Shown here: positions 34,802 through 45,405 of the stretch, in pieces
Layout: every line of letters starts with the position of its first letter
How positions within the stretch are numbered: position 1 is the first letter of the stretch
Origin: Macrocybe gigantea
Lineage: Eukaryota > Basidiomycota > Agaricomycetes > Agaricales > Callistosporiaceae
Length of the DNA stretch: 64,000 bases
Reading direction: 5' to 3'
Assembly: GCA_011319805.1 (NCBI GenBank)
Contig: SJRY01000246.1
Location: 1 to 64,000, forward strand
Translations under genes and position numbers: made by a program
Notes under the pieces: generated by a model
Told to the model about the DNA's origin: nothing
Databases searched by the model: none
What the model saw: the letters and a program-made list of their open reading frames with translations, nothing else

Positions 34802-35122
34802 TGTTAGGCTAGACGAATCTTAAAGGACTCGGGCAGACTAAGTGCGAGAGTGGTTTAAGACGATGGCAAATGGAATATTAAGCCTAGTGCTACTGGTACA
34901 TCTGGGAGTCCTTATATATGTTACAGTACTCGAGCACGGACCACGGACTGCGCAAATGCTGTGGACTGCGGATGAGTAAGACTAAGGAAGCGATGACTCG
35001 GAGTGACTAGGAAAGTGGAATGACTCAATGGCTGCGCACTGCGCAGTGTGATGGGGAGGATAAGGGATGGGGGAAAGATAAGATAAGAAATTGAATAGTC
35101 CTTTTGGGCGGCATCTGTAACA
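34802..35122 (-). repeat. Gypsy-1 'Z' 5' LTR, inversion junction
   Basis: A 321-base LTR. It is followed on its right by TGTGG and then by pol sequence of another Gypsy-1 copy in the opposite orientation. It is one of the two LTRs proposed to have recombined in the inversion. Confidence 0.92.
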
Positions 35123-36398
35123 TGTGGCGACTTCATGGAATTCCATGAAAGATCATCAGTGACTGAGGACCCCAATTTGCAGCACAATTCATGACAGCAC
35201 TTCTAAAACTGCTTGGAACAAAGCAAAACCTATCAATGGCCTATCATCCACAGACAGATGGACAGGCGGAATGATCCCATCAGGAGACGGAAGCTTTCCT
35301 CAGAAGCTTCACGAACAACCTACAGGACGATTGGGCAGAATGGATAGCAATCGCAGAGTATCAATACAACGATAAAACACACCAGAGAACGAAGGAAATG
35401 CCATTCTACCTCAACTACGGAATGCACCCCTGGAAGGGAGAACCACAGACAGCAGAAGGGAACAATCCCGCAGCAAAGAACTTCGTCGAAAAAATGGACC
35501 AAATGCAGAAAGAAGCAAATGCTGCGCTGCAGTATGTGTTAGGCTAGATGAATCTTAAAGGACTCGGGCAGACTAAGTGCGAGAGTGGTTTAAGACGATG
35601 GCAAATGGAATATTAAGCCTAGTGCTACTGGTACATCTGAGAGTCCTTATATACGTTACAGTACTCGAGCACGGACCACGGACTGCACAAATGCTGTGGA
35701 CTGCGGATGAGTAAGACTAAGGAGGAGATGACTCGGAGTGACTAGGGAAGTGGAATGACTCGATGGCTGCGCGCTGCGCAGCATGATGGGGAGGATAAGG
35801 GGTGGGGGAAAGATAAGATAAGAAATTGAATAGTCCTTTTGGGCAGCGTCTGTAACAGTATGTGCAAACACGGGTCAAAGACAATTACGATGCGAGACAA
35901 AAACCGGCCCGTGAATACAAGAAAGGAGATGGGGTATGGCTCGAAGCCACCAATATCACAGTCAATCGACCATCAAAGAAGTTATCGGCACTCCGATACG
36001 GACCGTTCAAGGTGATCGAAAAGAAAGGCGCCTCAGCATATCGCCTAGAACTCCCAGTGTCATGGCAGCTGATACACCCCGTGTTCAATGAAACACTACT
36101 CACACCCTACAAAGGACCCCGTTTCAAGATACAAGAGCGACCATCGCCGCCACCGCCTGAAATCATAAATGATGAAGAAGAGTACGAGGTAGAAGAAATT
36201 CTAAAAAGGAAGAAACAAGGAAGAGGAACTCTATTCCTGGTCAAATGGAAAGGGTACGGGCACGAGGAAAACACATGGATCAAAGAGAAGGAACTGGGGA
36301 ATGCGCAGCAAGCTCTGGACCGCTTCCTAAAAAAGACTACGAACCAGGATAAAAGGACCATGACAAGAGGAAAGAAGACCAAAAATCGCACATCATGA
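35123..36398 (+). pseudogene. pol: Gypsy-1 'G' pol 3' part: integrase and chromodomain
   Basis: The sequence begins at the bases for VWRLHGIPRK in integrase and runs to the chromodomain and the pol stop at 36398. It is broken by a TGA after QAE (about 35271, CGA to TGA), other substitutions, and the inserted LTR. The part after the LTR (35862-36398, 178 codons) is open and nearly identical to the end of 'Z' pol. Confidence 0.88.
35537..35857 (-). repeat. Solo Gypsy-1 LTR inserted in copy 'G'
   Basis: A 321-base LTR in opposite orientation to the host copy, with perfect target duplications GTATG at 35532-35536 and 35858-35862. The pol sequence resumes directly afterwards (QYVQTRVKDNYDARQKP). 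Confidence 0.96.
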
Positions 36399-36793
36399 CC
36401 ACCAACGCCCCCATCAGCATCGACAGCAGCGAGGACAGCCACGCACCTACCCCCAACTGCCCAAGCGACCTTGAGAATCTGGCAAGGATTCTCAACGCTA
36501 GCGACTACATGGACCCCCTCGCTATCACACTCGGTGCATATCTGTGCTATGTTATGACCGTCTGCACACACCTTTGGACTGGACGAACCTCCGATGGGAC
36601 CGGTCCCACAGCAGCTGAACGTATCGCGCTTCGTGAAGCAATGGAGATGCTTCGCACAGAAAACCGGCGACTTAAGCTCCTCGCCACCACACTCCACCAC
36701 ATCCGCTCCTATAATGAAGAGCTCATTCATACGTGGGCTCCACGTGCCGCAACCGCCTGGGAGACCAATAATGGGTGGGGACAGCTGGACTAG
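36395..36793 (+). CDS. Gypsy-1 extra ORF in env position, intact (132 aa)
   Basis: The ATG overlaps the pol TGA as ATGA, which suggests coupled termination and re-initiation. The protein opens MTTNAPISIDSSEDSHAPTP, has one hydrophobic stretch (residues about 43-58, AITLGAYLCYVMTVCT) and then a Leu/Arg/Glu-rich helix likely to form a coiled coil (ERIALREAMEMLRTENRRLK). It ends WETNNGWGQLD 38 bases before the 3' LTR. The order 'one membrane-like segment, then coiled coil' and the location recall an envelope-type or accessory gene, but I recognise no family and there is no signal peptide. The copies at 9999 and 29057 are frameshifted. Confidence 0.65.
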   Translation: MTTNAPISIDSSEDSHAPTPNCPSDLENLARILNASDYMDPLAITLGAYLCYVMTVCTHLWTGRTSDGTGPTAAERIALREAMEMLRTENRRLKLLATTLHHIRSYNEELIHTWAPRAATAWETNNGWGQLD

Positions 36794-36831
36794 GGTCCTT
36801 TCACGAGGACGCGAATCTAAAGAGAGGGTGA

Positions 36832-37151
36832 TGTTACAGACGCCACCCAAAGGACTATTCAATTTCTTATCTTATCTTTCCCACATCCCTTATCCTCCCC
36901 ATCATGCTGCGCAGTGCGCAGCCATCGAGTCATTCCACTTCCCTAGTCACTCCGAGTCATCTCCTCCTTAGTCTTACTCATCTGCAGTCCACAGCATTTG
37001 CGCAGTCCGTGGTCCATGCTCGAGTACTGTAACGTATATAAGGACTCCTAGATGTACCAGTAGCGCTAGGCTTAATATTCCATTTGCCATCGTCTTAAAC
37101 CACTCTCGCACTTAGTCTGCCCGAGTCCTTTAAGATTCGTCTAGCCTAACA
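36832..37151 (+). repeat. Gypsy-1 'G' 3' LTR
   Basis: A 320-base LTR, TGTTACA to CTAACA, preceded by the purine tract AAAGAGAGGGTGA. It carries the GGAGGAGATGACT-type subfamily sequence shared with the LTR at 55549 but not with the 'Z' LTRs. Confidence 0.94.
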
Positions 37152-37315
37152 GTAGGGACTTGAGTAGGAACTTCTGATACATTAAAATTGCGTATAGACC
37201 AATGTGGAGTAGATAGATCTGAGGATCAGTGCATTTTGGCCTTATCAGGTCAAAAACCAGTCAATGAGACAGTCACATCACATCGGCACTATTTCCATAT
37301 TTGGGCCTAACTGAT

Positions 37316-39592
37316 CTAAATGTCATCATTGTCCTCGTCGTCGCTCTCGTCCTCGTCATCTGTTGCCTCTGGTTCTTCTACTCTCTTTGGCCTTGGTACT
37401 GGCTTTTCAATGCCCACCAGTTTTGGCTTATTCCATGCAGGTTTTCTTCCATTTTCCTTTGCGAAATCACGCTCTGATTCCCAGGCTTTGACAGCTTCTT
37501 GATGAGCTTCTCGACGTGCATTGTTGCATGTGAGATGCTCATCTTCACATGCCTTCTATGATGCCAGCACCTCAGCATGCCATTGACGAGCTGCACGCCT
37601 CTCCCTTTTCTCTTTCTCTGCCTTCTTCACCGCTTCATCAAATTCTGCCACCCTTTTCGAGAAGCTGTCTGAAGTTAGTAGATGCGGCATACCATCGGTA
37701 AGGATTCTTTTTGATGACTTTTTCTTCCTCTTCTGCTCCTCGTACTCAGCCAAGTGGCGCTGTACCTTTGCTGTGTACATGGCATGAAGCTGAGTAGTTG
37801 CTTGCATATTTATCATCTGACGTTTCCGAGCACTATCCCTTTCCTGTAGGTCAAGCAAAGCATCCCTTAATTCCCGCTCCCGTTCTGTGACAGGCTTATG
37901 GTCAGTCAAGCTCAAGTGATGTCGTTTAAAAGGAGAGATGGTGTTCAGATGATAAGAGGGAATTTTCATTAAAGAACAGGGTGTTGCTGGTGTAACGAGA
38001 AAAGATGCTGACGTTGAGCGAAGGTTAGTTATAGCCATGCGAATGGGTGTGGATGGATCTGTTTGATTATCAGTGGCATCTCCAGCTGACTCGCGTTCCA
38101 GGAATTGGCAAATCATGTTGTTCATTATACGAGTAGGGCTTTCCATCGGTAGCACCAGGTCTGTGCAGCTTGATGAGTCGATGCTAGGTGCCATCATATC
38201 TAACATGATGACATCAGGATTGAACGGGACAATGCCTGTCTTTCTGAATGCAGCAAGAATGTTTTCCTTCGTAAGCGCCTTCACATGAGCTTCTGCATAT
38301 ATTTTCAGGAAATTCATCTTCTTGACAGTTCCGCCACTTTCTCGTTCGAATGTATCGCATGCCTCGCTCCATCTGCGCTTCAAGATGGAGAAAATGACAA
38401 CGTCGAGGCCTTGGTACAGGTCAGTTGAGTGTGATGGATAACATAGAATGCTAATTTTGTTAGTGTGCACATATTTGATGAGTTCGCGGGTATAATGAGA
38501 AGAATGGCCATCAATGAGCAAGAGACGCCATCGCCCTGCTGCTTTTTCGCATGTGAACAGGTCAAACTGCTTGATCCATTCAATTCCAATGGTGCCGTTC
38601 GAGTAGCCTTTCAGTGAGAATCCAATCCTAACTTACAAGTACTTATATTTCACATTTTTTATGTTGTACTTTGATGCATTCAAAGGGTTCTCCTGGTCCC
38701 AGCTAACCTGATAGCCCTGCCCTTTGAATATGATAGCGGGAGGTAGAGATGTGCCGTCAGTGCAGATTGTTATGATCGCAGTGGTATTTTCTCTTCCACC
38801 GCTTCATTGCTGATGTAGAACAGATTTGCCAGCTCGGCCATAAACCTGTTCACATTGGCCAAGACCCTCTTGAATTCCAGTTTCATCCGTGCCATAGATG
38901 AGCTCTACTGGTATTGGCTCCTCGCCTTCCTCTCCACGGATAGTTTTCTCGAGCAATTCATAAAAAGTGCATTTTGTATTTGCATTTCCTGCTCATGCGC
39001 GTGTCTTGTCAAGATGGCGAGACCAATATGGGTGCAGGCGCTTGTGCCGTTCTATAAAGCGTGTTGTCCAATTCTTTCCAAAGCCCGCAAATGACTCTCC
39101 ATACCGGGCCTGTGCTATCTCTTCAGTATGTTCCTTGATCCGTTTCTTGGATAATGGCCATCCCATGTCCCCAAGTGTGATTGCATAGTCGACAATAACC
39201 TTTTCTTCATCTGTTGTGAGCCATCCCCGTTCTGCATTTGACTGTGCCTGGCTTTTAACACTATGGATTCTATGAGTAAGTGTGGTCTTGTCAATTGTGA
39301 TCTGCACCTTATCTTCGTCTAGGCATTGCTTTTGCATTGCGATGCAAATTTTTCGAAGCCCATGCCTCTCTCCAGATGGCTTGACAAGATCCTCCCTATA
39401 CACTTCAACAGCCTTTGTCATCCACTTCGTCACCACCTCAACATGCTCTTGTCGCTTCCGGCTTTGGGATTTTGCATATCTCGGCATCGAAGGTACTAAT
39501 TTGTCGAGGATGGGTAACTGCGCATAGCATGCTTGACAAAAATGGCAAGTGTGATGTGACCACTCACTTAGATTACTGATCCTCGCCCACAT
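37316..39592 (-). pseudogene. pogo/Tigger-like transposase, stops present
   Basis: The N-terminal part has a CENP-B/Tc5-type helix-turn-helix layout (LTHRIHSVKSQAQSNAERGW; EEKVIVDYAITLGDMGWPLS; NWTTRFIERHKRLHPYWSRHL). The DDE_1 domain gives IYGTDETGIQ, LLLIDGHSSHYT and the third-acid region around STDLYQGLDVVIFSILKRRW. The tail is Lys-rich and then acidic (TDDEDESDDEDNDDI), ending at the TAG near 37316. Stops occur at about 38990 (CGA to TGA), 38810 and 37557, and the junction near 38630 (TAA) may be damage or a lost intron. It encodes no working protein. Confidence 0.85.
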
Positions 39593-39896
39593 CCTGCAGA
39601 GAATATGACCTCTTCATCGCTCAGATGTATGCATTATTATTTATGAATGGCCTTTTCAGGTGTCTGAAATAATGTTCCATAGAGAAAAGTAAATATCAAT
39701 AGAGAATTCATGTCAGGATTCACGAATTATTGGTTTTCTGTCCACAATACCATGTCTACCTCATCCTTCACTTGACGTACAGGTATGCAACAAGGCATAC
39801 AGTAGGCCAGTTTAAGTATCTCGAGGTTGAAAAAAACTCCGAATGTGTCCGCTTTCTCATTGTTGTAAAAAAAGCATTTGTCTCACTGGCTGGTGC

Positions 39897-39921
39897 TGTC
39901 TCACTGGCCGGTGAAAGCCTG
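39897..39921 (+). repeat. pogo terminal inverted repeat (5' end of element)
   Basis: 25 bases ending GGTGAAAGCCTG, followed by TA. They match 55943-55967 with one T/C difference. A second partial copy (TGTCTCACTGGCTGGTGC) lies just inside, at 39879-39896. Confidence 0.85.
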
Positions 39922-39922
39922 T

Positions 39923-39975
39923 ACTGTTTATAAAACAGTTTACTCTCTAATATAGCTTGGAGTAAACTAAACAGT
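39923..39975. repeat. Nested AT-rich palindrome beside the pogo end
   Basis: ACTGTTT at 39923-39929 pairs with AAACAGT at 39969-39975, and TTTACTC at 39939-39945 pairs with GAGTAAA at 39960-39966. A third palindrome, ACTGTTT-ATA-AAACAGT, overlaps the left part. It touches the TA target of the transposon. It may be a palindromic target or a small foldback element. Confidence 0.5.
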
Positions 39976-40051
39976 ATAATTAAATATAAACAGCTATTTA
40001 TATACAGTAAATAGATTAAATAGTTGGAGTGCTAGGATGCAGTGCCCAGAG

Positions 40052-40372
40052 TGTTACAGACGCTGCCCAAAAGGACTATTCAATTTCTTATCTTATCTTT
40101 CCCCCACCCCTTATCCTCCCCATCATGCTGCGCAGCGCGCAGCCATTGAGTCATTCCACTTCCCTAGTCACTCCGAGTCATCTCCTCCTTAGTCTTACTC
40201 ATCCGCAGTCCACAGCATTTGTGCAGTCCGTGGTCCGTGCTCGAGTACTGTAACGTATATAAGGACTCTCAGATGTACCAGTAGCGCTAGGCTTAATATT
40301 CCATTTGCCATCGTCTTAAACCACTCTCACACTTAGTCTGCCCGAGTCCTTTAAGATTCGTCTAGCCTAACA
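40052..40372 (+). repeat. Solo Gypsy-1 LTR
   Basis: A complete 321-base LTR with perfect target duplications CAGAG at 40047-40051 and 40373-40377. Confidence 0.97.
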
Positions 40373-41281
40373 CAGAGAGGAGTTTGGGTCGCAATGGGAT
40401 GTGTGGATTAAGAAGACCCCAGACAGTTGATTTCATATGTATTCTGAACCTCGTGCTCTCCCGGCCAAGAACGAGAAATTGTAGGCTCCCTTCACTACTA
40501 TATGCTGTAGGCATGATCAATAGAAAATGTATTCCGTCTTCCTGCTTAATGAACCTGTATCAGACGCATATGGATAATAGATATCAACACAGTCTGTATG
40601 CGAAATATGAGCAGTAGAGATCATCAAAAGAACTAACATTATAAAGACCAAGACAGATACTTAGCGAAACTATCTCTGACAACGTTTGAACATGCCTTGT
40701 AAATAAATATCGTATCCACGTTAGATCTTGAGCACACCCTACTAGCCGATCTTCTTCTCCGAAGATAAGAAGCAGCGGTACGTGGCAGACTGGTCTATTT
40801 CACGGGAGCACGCAGGCACTATCACGTGGACTTTCTGATGTCTATGCCGCTTCCTCATGGTGAGGGTTGGGCTCATGTATTTCTATGACGAGATCTACAG
40901 TGTACCATTCTTCTATCTCAGCTTGACGTTCTCCTCATTTAGTAATTCCTCGAATGAGGTGAACGACCTCACAGTCAAGTTCCAGGTCATTCAGAACATT
41001 GTGAAGAAGCTGTGCAACTTCTACGCAAATATTCATGCAGGCACGGTGCCTCCAACAACCCCTTATCTCTTTCCCCAATCAGGCTTGAAAAGCGTCAGCT
41101 ACAAGTCCGAAACTGTGAGGCAGAAGAAAGATACGAACCTTTACAGCCGTCCAACGATAAGAGCACCTGCCTACACGAATAACCGACCAACAGATAAACG
41201 AGCGCCAAGAAAGCAAACGAGTCGTATACCGAGAAGGAGCGTGGAGATGGGAGAGCCGGGAGCCAAAGATGTTGGTTGTGT
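40373..41281. other. 3' flank of the protease gene, no gene seen
   Basis: No convincing frame. The plus-strand frame at 40857-41285 overlaps the antisense of the 3' end of the protease gene and shows no family features. Confidence 0.5.
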
Positions 41282-43405
41282 TTAGAAAGAGGTGCGGTTG
41301 AAGTCAGCGTACGGATATCTTTTCTTGAGCTCCTCGACAATCCACCAGGCAGGCGTGGCATAAGTAACATGCTTAGACCTGCCTTTGGGCATCCCAGAAT
41401 GGAGGATACCGACCATGCGACCCTGACCATCGAAGACCAGGGAGCCTGAATCCCCCTTGGCGGAGAACGGACTGGACAGCTTGTCATAATTGTAGATCGC
41501 GAGCTCGATGGACTCGACGCCGAGATCATCGCAGAGGTAGGACTCGAGGCCGGCGTAACATCCCACGGTAAGGTCGGTGGTGTTGCCATCCTTCATGACG
41601 ATAAGGCAGGGCTCGCCGTTGCTGTCATGGCAGTCAGGATTGGCTAGCAACTCGCGCGTGACCCATCCATTAATCCTAAGCTCCCCATTCGGGGGGAACC
41701 TGAACGTAGTCCTACCACCACTCTGGGGATAGAAAAAGTCGGTAAGCTGCTTGGCAGTATACTTGGATCCTGAATGAGGTCATTTTGTTTAGACGAGACA
41801 AATATGAAAGATGAGTGAAAACGCACCTAAGGAGACGACATTGCCCTTGAACTGGGCCCTGAACTTCGTCGGATCAGCCACGAACGTTGCAATATCCTTA
41901 GTGTATTTGCGACCCTGGACGTCGACTGAGATCTTCGGAGCCCAATGGACGTAGCCGATGCTGCGCCGCTCAATATCGCTCCATTGGCTGTTGACTTCCT
42001 TGTAGAACTTTTCTAGTGTGTCGATGTCCTTCTTTTCCTTGGCCAACTGTGCCCGCTTAGTCACCAGGGCCTCCACATGCTCTTCTGCCTCTTCCGGGTC
42101 CTCGCTCTTCGGCTTCGCCTCCAACGCGATAATATCCCTGGCCAAGCGGTCGGCGTCAATTGCGTGGCCACCGATGCAGTCTTTGATCTCTTCAAGGGCC
42201 CGCTGGAAGCGACGGAATCCGTTAACTCGAACGTCCTCGGCGCGTGCGCCATGCCCCTTGAACTCGTAGTCGACGGTGGTATTCTTGCTGAGAACGTGGC
42301 AGTTACTAACACCAAGAACCGTGTCGACTGGAGTGCCCTTCTTGCTTCTGTTCTCGTGGAAGAAAAAGGCAACGCTACCTTGGACGTCATCGTCCTCCTT
42401 CGTCGCGAGAGCAATGGGCATGCCGAGGGCAGCAGTGAGGAAACGACGGACATAGTGGGTAGGGTTGGTGTCATTGACAACGCGGAGGAGGGCAGGACCT
42501 GACAGCTTCTCGGGGGCACCCTCGCGCCATTCAACCACCGCATCCTCGACTCCATTGGCCTTCAAAAGCTCGAGGATGCCCAAGGAGGCGTCGTGCACTG
42601 CCTCGACTGTGGTGGTGCCGGGATGAATCGCAATCCAAATCGTCACGGGTCCGAGATTTCCCCTCTCCTCCTCTCCCGGTGGTCCGTGGGTGAAGAAACG
42701 AACTGGATCAATCGCCGAGTATCGAATACTCTGGTTTTTCAACAAGGCGACAATCTTCGGAGCGACAGTGTCCCAGCAAGCGTTGAGCGGGGTGTTGTAG
42801 ACTGGACGAGCGGACTTCGTAGGCAGAGTGGCATGTCTGCCCCTGGGCACGGGGAATGGATTTGTAAGAAGATCAGAGCGATAGAAGAGCTCCGAATGGT
42901 CGCCGCTGGATGTGATACCGTTGTAGAAGGTGGTCCTCTCGTAATCCGAAATAAGGAGAGAGGTGATATCGGTGACATCAGTGGAGATGGTGAGTGCGGA
43001 GAGATTAGAGGCCTCACTGAGAGTCGGGGAGGAGGCCCGGGGGGGGACAGGTGAGCCAGGACTATTGTGCTTGCCCCTGTAATCGATGCACTCCAGGACA
43101 AAGAGAGAAAAGAAATCTAGCAGGAAGGTGGTAAGTGTGGTATAGAAGCGGAAAAAACTAAAGAACGCACTCAAGAGCTCAGGATGTTCTTTCATAGTCT
43201 CCACGGCCTGTTTAACGAGAGTAGAAACGTCTACAAGATAGATGGTAAGTGTGGCATAGACGCGCGAAATGACTAAGGCACTCGCCTTCGCCCAGAAGAC
43301 CAGCTTCCGCCATTTCCTCGTCGGTGAATGGAAGAGCTAAAGAACATGCAGGTCAGTGTGGAACAAACGAGGGAAAAGGCGGCACAAGTCACTCGTTGGG
43401 TCCAT
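41282..43405 (-). CDS. Trypsin-fold (PA clan) serine-protease-like protein
   Basis: Five exons can be placed: 43405-43393, 43336-43286, 43230-43171, 43116-41827 and 41769-41282, giving a protein starting MDPTTLPFTDEEMAEAGLL. The second intron uses GC-AG, and the third is 54 nt and stays open, so it is easily missed. A PA-clan fold is suggested by the histidine region GVSNCHVLS (near 42285) and the nucleophile region FSAKGDSGSLVF (near 41450), with GHGA, a KYTKDIATF segment and the end YPYADFNRTSF. The middle has a charged helical region (EEAEEHVEALVTKRAQLAKE). The N-terminal half (FFTHGPPGEEERGNLGPVTI) is typical of a family common in Agaricomycetes whose biological role is unknown. No signal peptide is evident. 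No stops or frameshifts were found, so it looks functional. Confidence 0.8.
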
Positions 43406-45106
43406 ACTGAAGTGTTCAGCAAGTTCGGACTTGAAGTAGCATTCCGATCTGAAAAAAAGAACAGTCGGGGCGCCTGTGACGGCACGTGCCGCCCGTGTGA
43501 CGAGCATGCCATAAGCCACTGCTGCGGCCAGTAGGTAGAACCGTGGGAGAAAGCTACTAAGATCCACTTCCACTTTATTTCTGAATTTTTCGAGAATATC
43601 AACCTGAGGTCTATAATAGCTTAAACTGGTAGAAATACATACAGGCAATATCACCTTTCTTCAAGTTTTTTGTGCACAAAAATGTGATATTGATTGATAG
43701 GTGGTAATGCATGATAAATATTTAATCTTGAAAATAGATATTCTGCAGGATTATATCTTAGCTTTATCAAAGTGGAAAATAAATAAATAAAGATATTCCA
43801 TTTTGCCGTGAAAAATGAAATAAAATAAATACATGCTTTCTCTCTGTAAAATAGCCAAGGAAAGACTGATCATGTCACACATTGCGTCAAGGCCTCGCGT
43901 GATGAGCACCTACCAAGCGAGACGATAAGCATCATATTCAGCAACAAACTGATATGGGTTGTAGTCTTGGAGGACAAACAGTGGTCGATGAGCAGGCTGA
44001 GATGTGCGCACTTCATCGCAACAACAGCACATTGTGTTGAGCTTAATTTCACATTATAGCAATTATCGTATGTCACACTCTGCCAACAACAAGCACCAAC
44101 ATGCTCCAGAAATCACAGATACACATTTCTAAGCTCATCATGATTGGCAAATGACAAATGTGTTTCCTAAAACATGGGCATCATCTGCTTCGATGCAATT
44201 CCTGAGGTCCAGCATGATATGCTGTGTGAAAGGGTAAAGGCAGCAGTACAGAAGCATGAAGAAGACATTGTCAACCACTTTAAGAGCTCAGATGTTGACT
44301 GGGTTGTCATGTAAGTATATGAACTTATCCTACAATGCAAATTCAATCGACTTACCTACATTGAACCACTCCATGTTTCCAATGAAAAAAATTGCATTGG
44401 GTGGTGTGAGGGTTCGTTAATGGTCACACACATGGGACATTGCACATTTAGCCCATGGGGAGCAGTGCCGCATGGTTTCCTAATGGAGGAAAGACATGGG
44501 GAGGAAGGGACAAATCGTCTCGGATGATGGATATTGAGACAATGTGTAATAAACTTTAATATTGCAATAGAGAAAACAACACGCACTACAATATCATTTC
44601 CTGAGTTGCGCATCACAGCAATGTAGGGTTGTTGCCTTTCACAGCTCACCTTTTGCTTTGAAATGTTGCACGACACCTAAAGCCAATGTCATCTCCCATT
44701 TTCATCAACCTCTCAGCAACTATAAGTCCAGGTTATCGCAGGACACATTTTATTATAAACTAGAGGTGTCTTCCCATCAGCGGGTGCACTACAACATTGC
44801 GTATGGCAGGAGAAATGCACAGCCTGAGCCACGCTTGATGCAAATAAATATACAATATAGGTCTATACATATGGCAGCGGTTCATTGCAGCATTGAGGGG
44901 ATATTGGGTCCCAGAGACAAAGCTGATAGTGACATTGCGGCTTCCTCTGCTGTCGCATGCGCACGTAGCGTGCTAGCTGGTCCTACCTGCACATGCGGCA
45001 CAACTTTGCCAGCGCATGTGCCTAATTGGCAAACTTGAAAGATGAAGCATGGGCAAAATAACCATGGTCCATCATGATCATTGTATCCAATGCAGTTAGC
45101 TCAAAG
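43406..45106. other. Intergenic region with one exon-like fragment
   Basis: Mostly AT-rich. At 44174-44310 an ATG-led frame (MGIICFDAIPEVQHDMLCER.. to SSDVDWVV) ends in a perfect donor GTAAGT. No continuation exon was found, so it may be a gene relic. The rest shows nothing recognisable. Confidence 0.35.
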
Positions 45107-45379
45107 TGTTGGATGTAGGCAGGGACCGAAGGGGCGCGTGAACGTGGGAATCTAAATGTATAGCCTCAGTGTGTCTGGTAGGACCACTGAGTATGTGATG
45201 TAAGTACCTAAATGTATACTACAAGGTACTTCAGTAAGGAATAGAAAATAAATAAATATACAGGACTCACGCCTCAGTATGTCTGGTAGGACCACTGAGG
45301 CGGGCGACCAGAAGCGAGCGAAATTTTCTAGCCTGCTTACATAACATGTTGAGGCAGGAGCTCGACTCGACCTCCAACA
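45107..45379 (-). repeat. Copia 3' LTR
   Basis: 273 bases, TGTTGGA to CCAACA on the plus strand. It contains two copies, about 103 bases apart, of CTCAGTRTGTCTGGTAGGAC followed by CACTGAG, each able to form a hairpin. Confidence 0.94.
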
Positions 45380-45405
45380 CTCCCCCTCGAGTCAACGACC
45401 GTCTG

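Larger units (their letters stand above)
28299..35122 (-). mobile_element. Gypsy-1 chromovirus, most complete copy ('Z')
   Basis: LTRs at 28299-28619 and 34802-35122 (both 321 bases, about three differences seen) bound an upstream ORF, gag, pol and the extra 3' ORF on the minus strand. A solo LTR of the same family is inserted at 31951-32269. The outer flanks do not match each other (GAAAC on the left, TGTGG on the right). Each matches, in reverse complement, a flank of the LTR at 50747-51067, which is evidence for an inversion. Apart from the inserted LTR, a TGA in the protease region and a frameshift in the 3' ORF, the copy is well kept. Confidence 0.95.
35123..37151 (+). mobile_element. 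Gypsy-1 split copy ('G'), 3' part
   Basis: This fragment starts inside integrase exactly at TGTGG, the point where the fragment at 51068-55868 stops (CCACA). Together they make one whole element. It carries the end of pol, the intact extra ORF, the purine tract and the 3' LTR, and is interrupted by a solo LTR at 35537-35857. Its outer flank GTAGG (37152-37156) matches CCTAC at 55869-55873 in reverse complement, the target duplication of the split element. Confidence 0.93.
37152..39921 (-). mobile_element. pogo-type DNA transposon, larger part
   Basis: A Tc1/mariner-superfamily pogo element with a DDE transposase. One inverted terminal repeat is at 39897-39921 (on the minus strand CAGGCTTTCACCGGCCAG..) followed by TA, the expected target. 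The other end is not nearby: it is at 55943-55967, beyond copy 'G', which inserted into this element near its 3' end. Rejoined, the element is about 2.86 kb. Confidence 0.88.

Noticed and set aside
34802..35122. Tandem or inverted LTR pairs read as a CRISPR-like or other repeat array
   Set aside because: All copies are 319-321-base LTRs with TG..CA ends, TATA boxes and, mostly, five-base target duplications; no spacer pattern exists.
28299..35122. Explaining the unmatched 'Z' flanks as two separate truncated elements
   Set aside because: Both LTRs are complete and nearly identical, the interior is collinear, and each flank finds its exact partner at 50747, which truncation would not explain.
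36107..36862. 251-codon minus-strand frame over the end of Gypsy-1 pol
   Set aside because: It is exactly antisense to the pol chromodomain region and the extra ORF, which have strong support; it is a shadow frame.
41095..41589. 164-codon Ser/Pro/Arg-rich minus-strand frame over the protease 3' exon
   Set aside because: It overlaps exon 5 of the protease gene in another frame and has no support of its own.
43273..43654. Separate small gene upstream of the serine protease (minus-strand frames ending near 43273 and 43337)
   Set aside because: Three short introns convert this area into the first exons of the protease gene; the open frames run through introns whose ends are clear.
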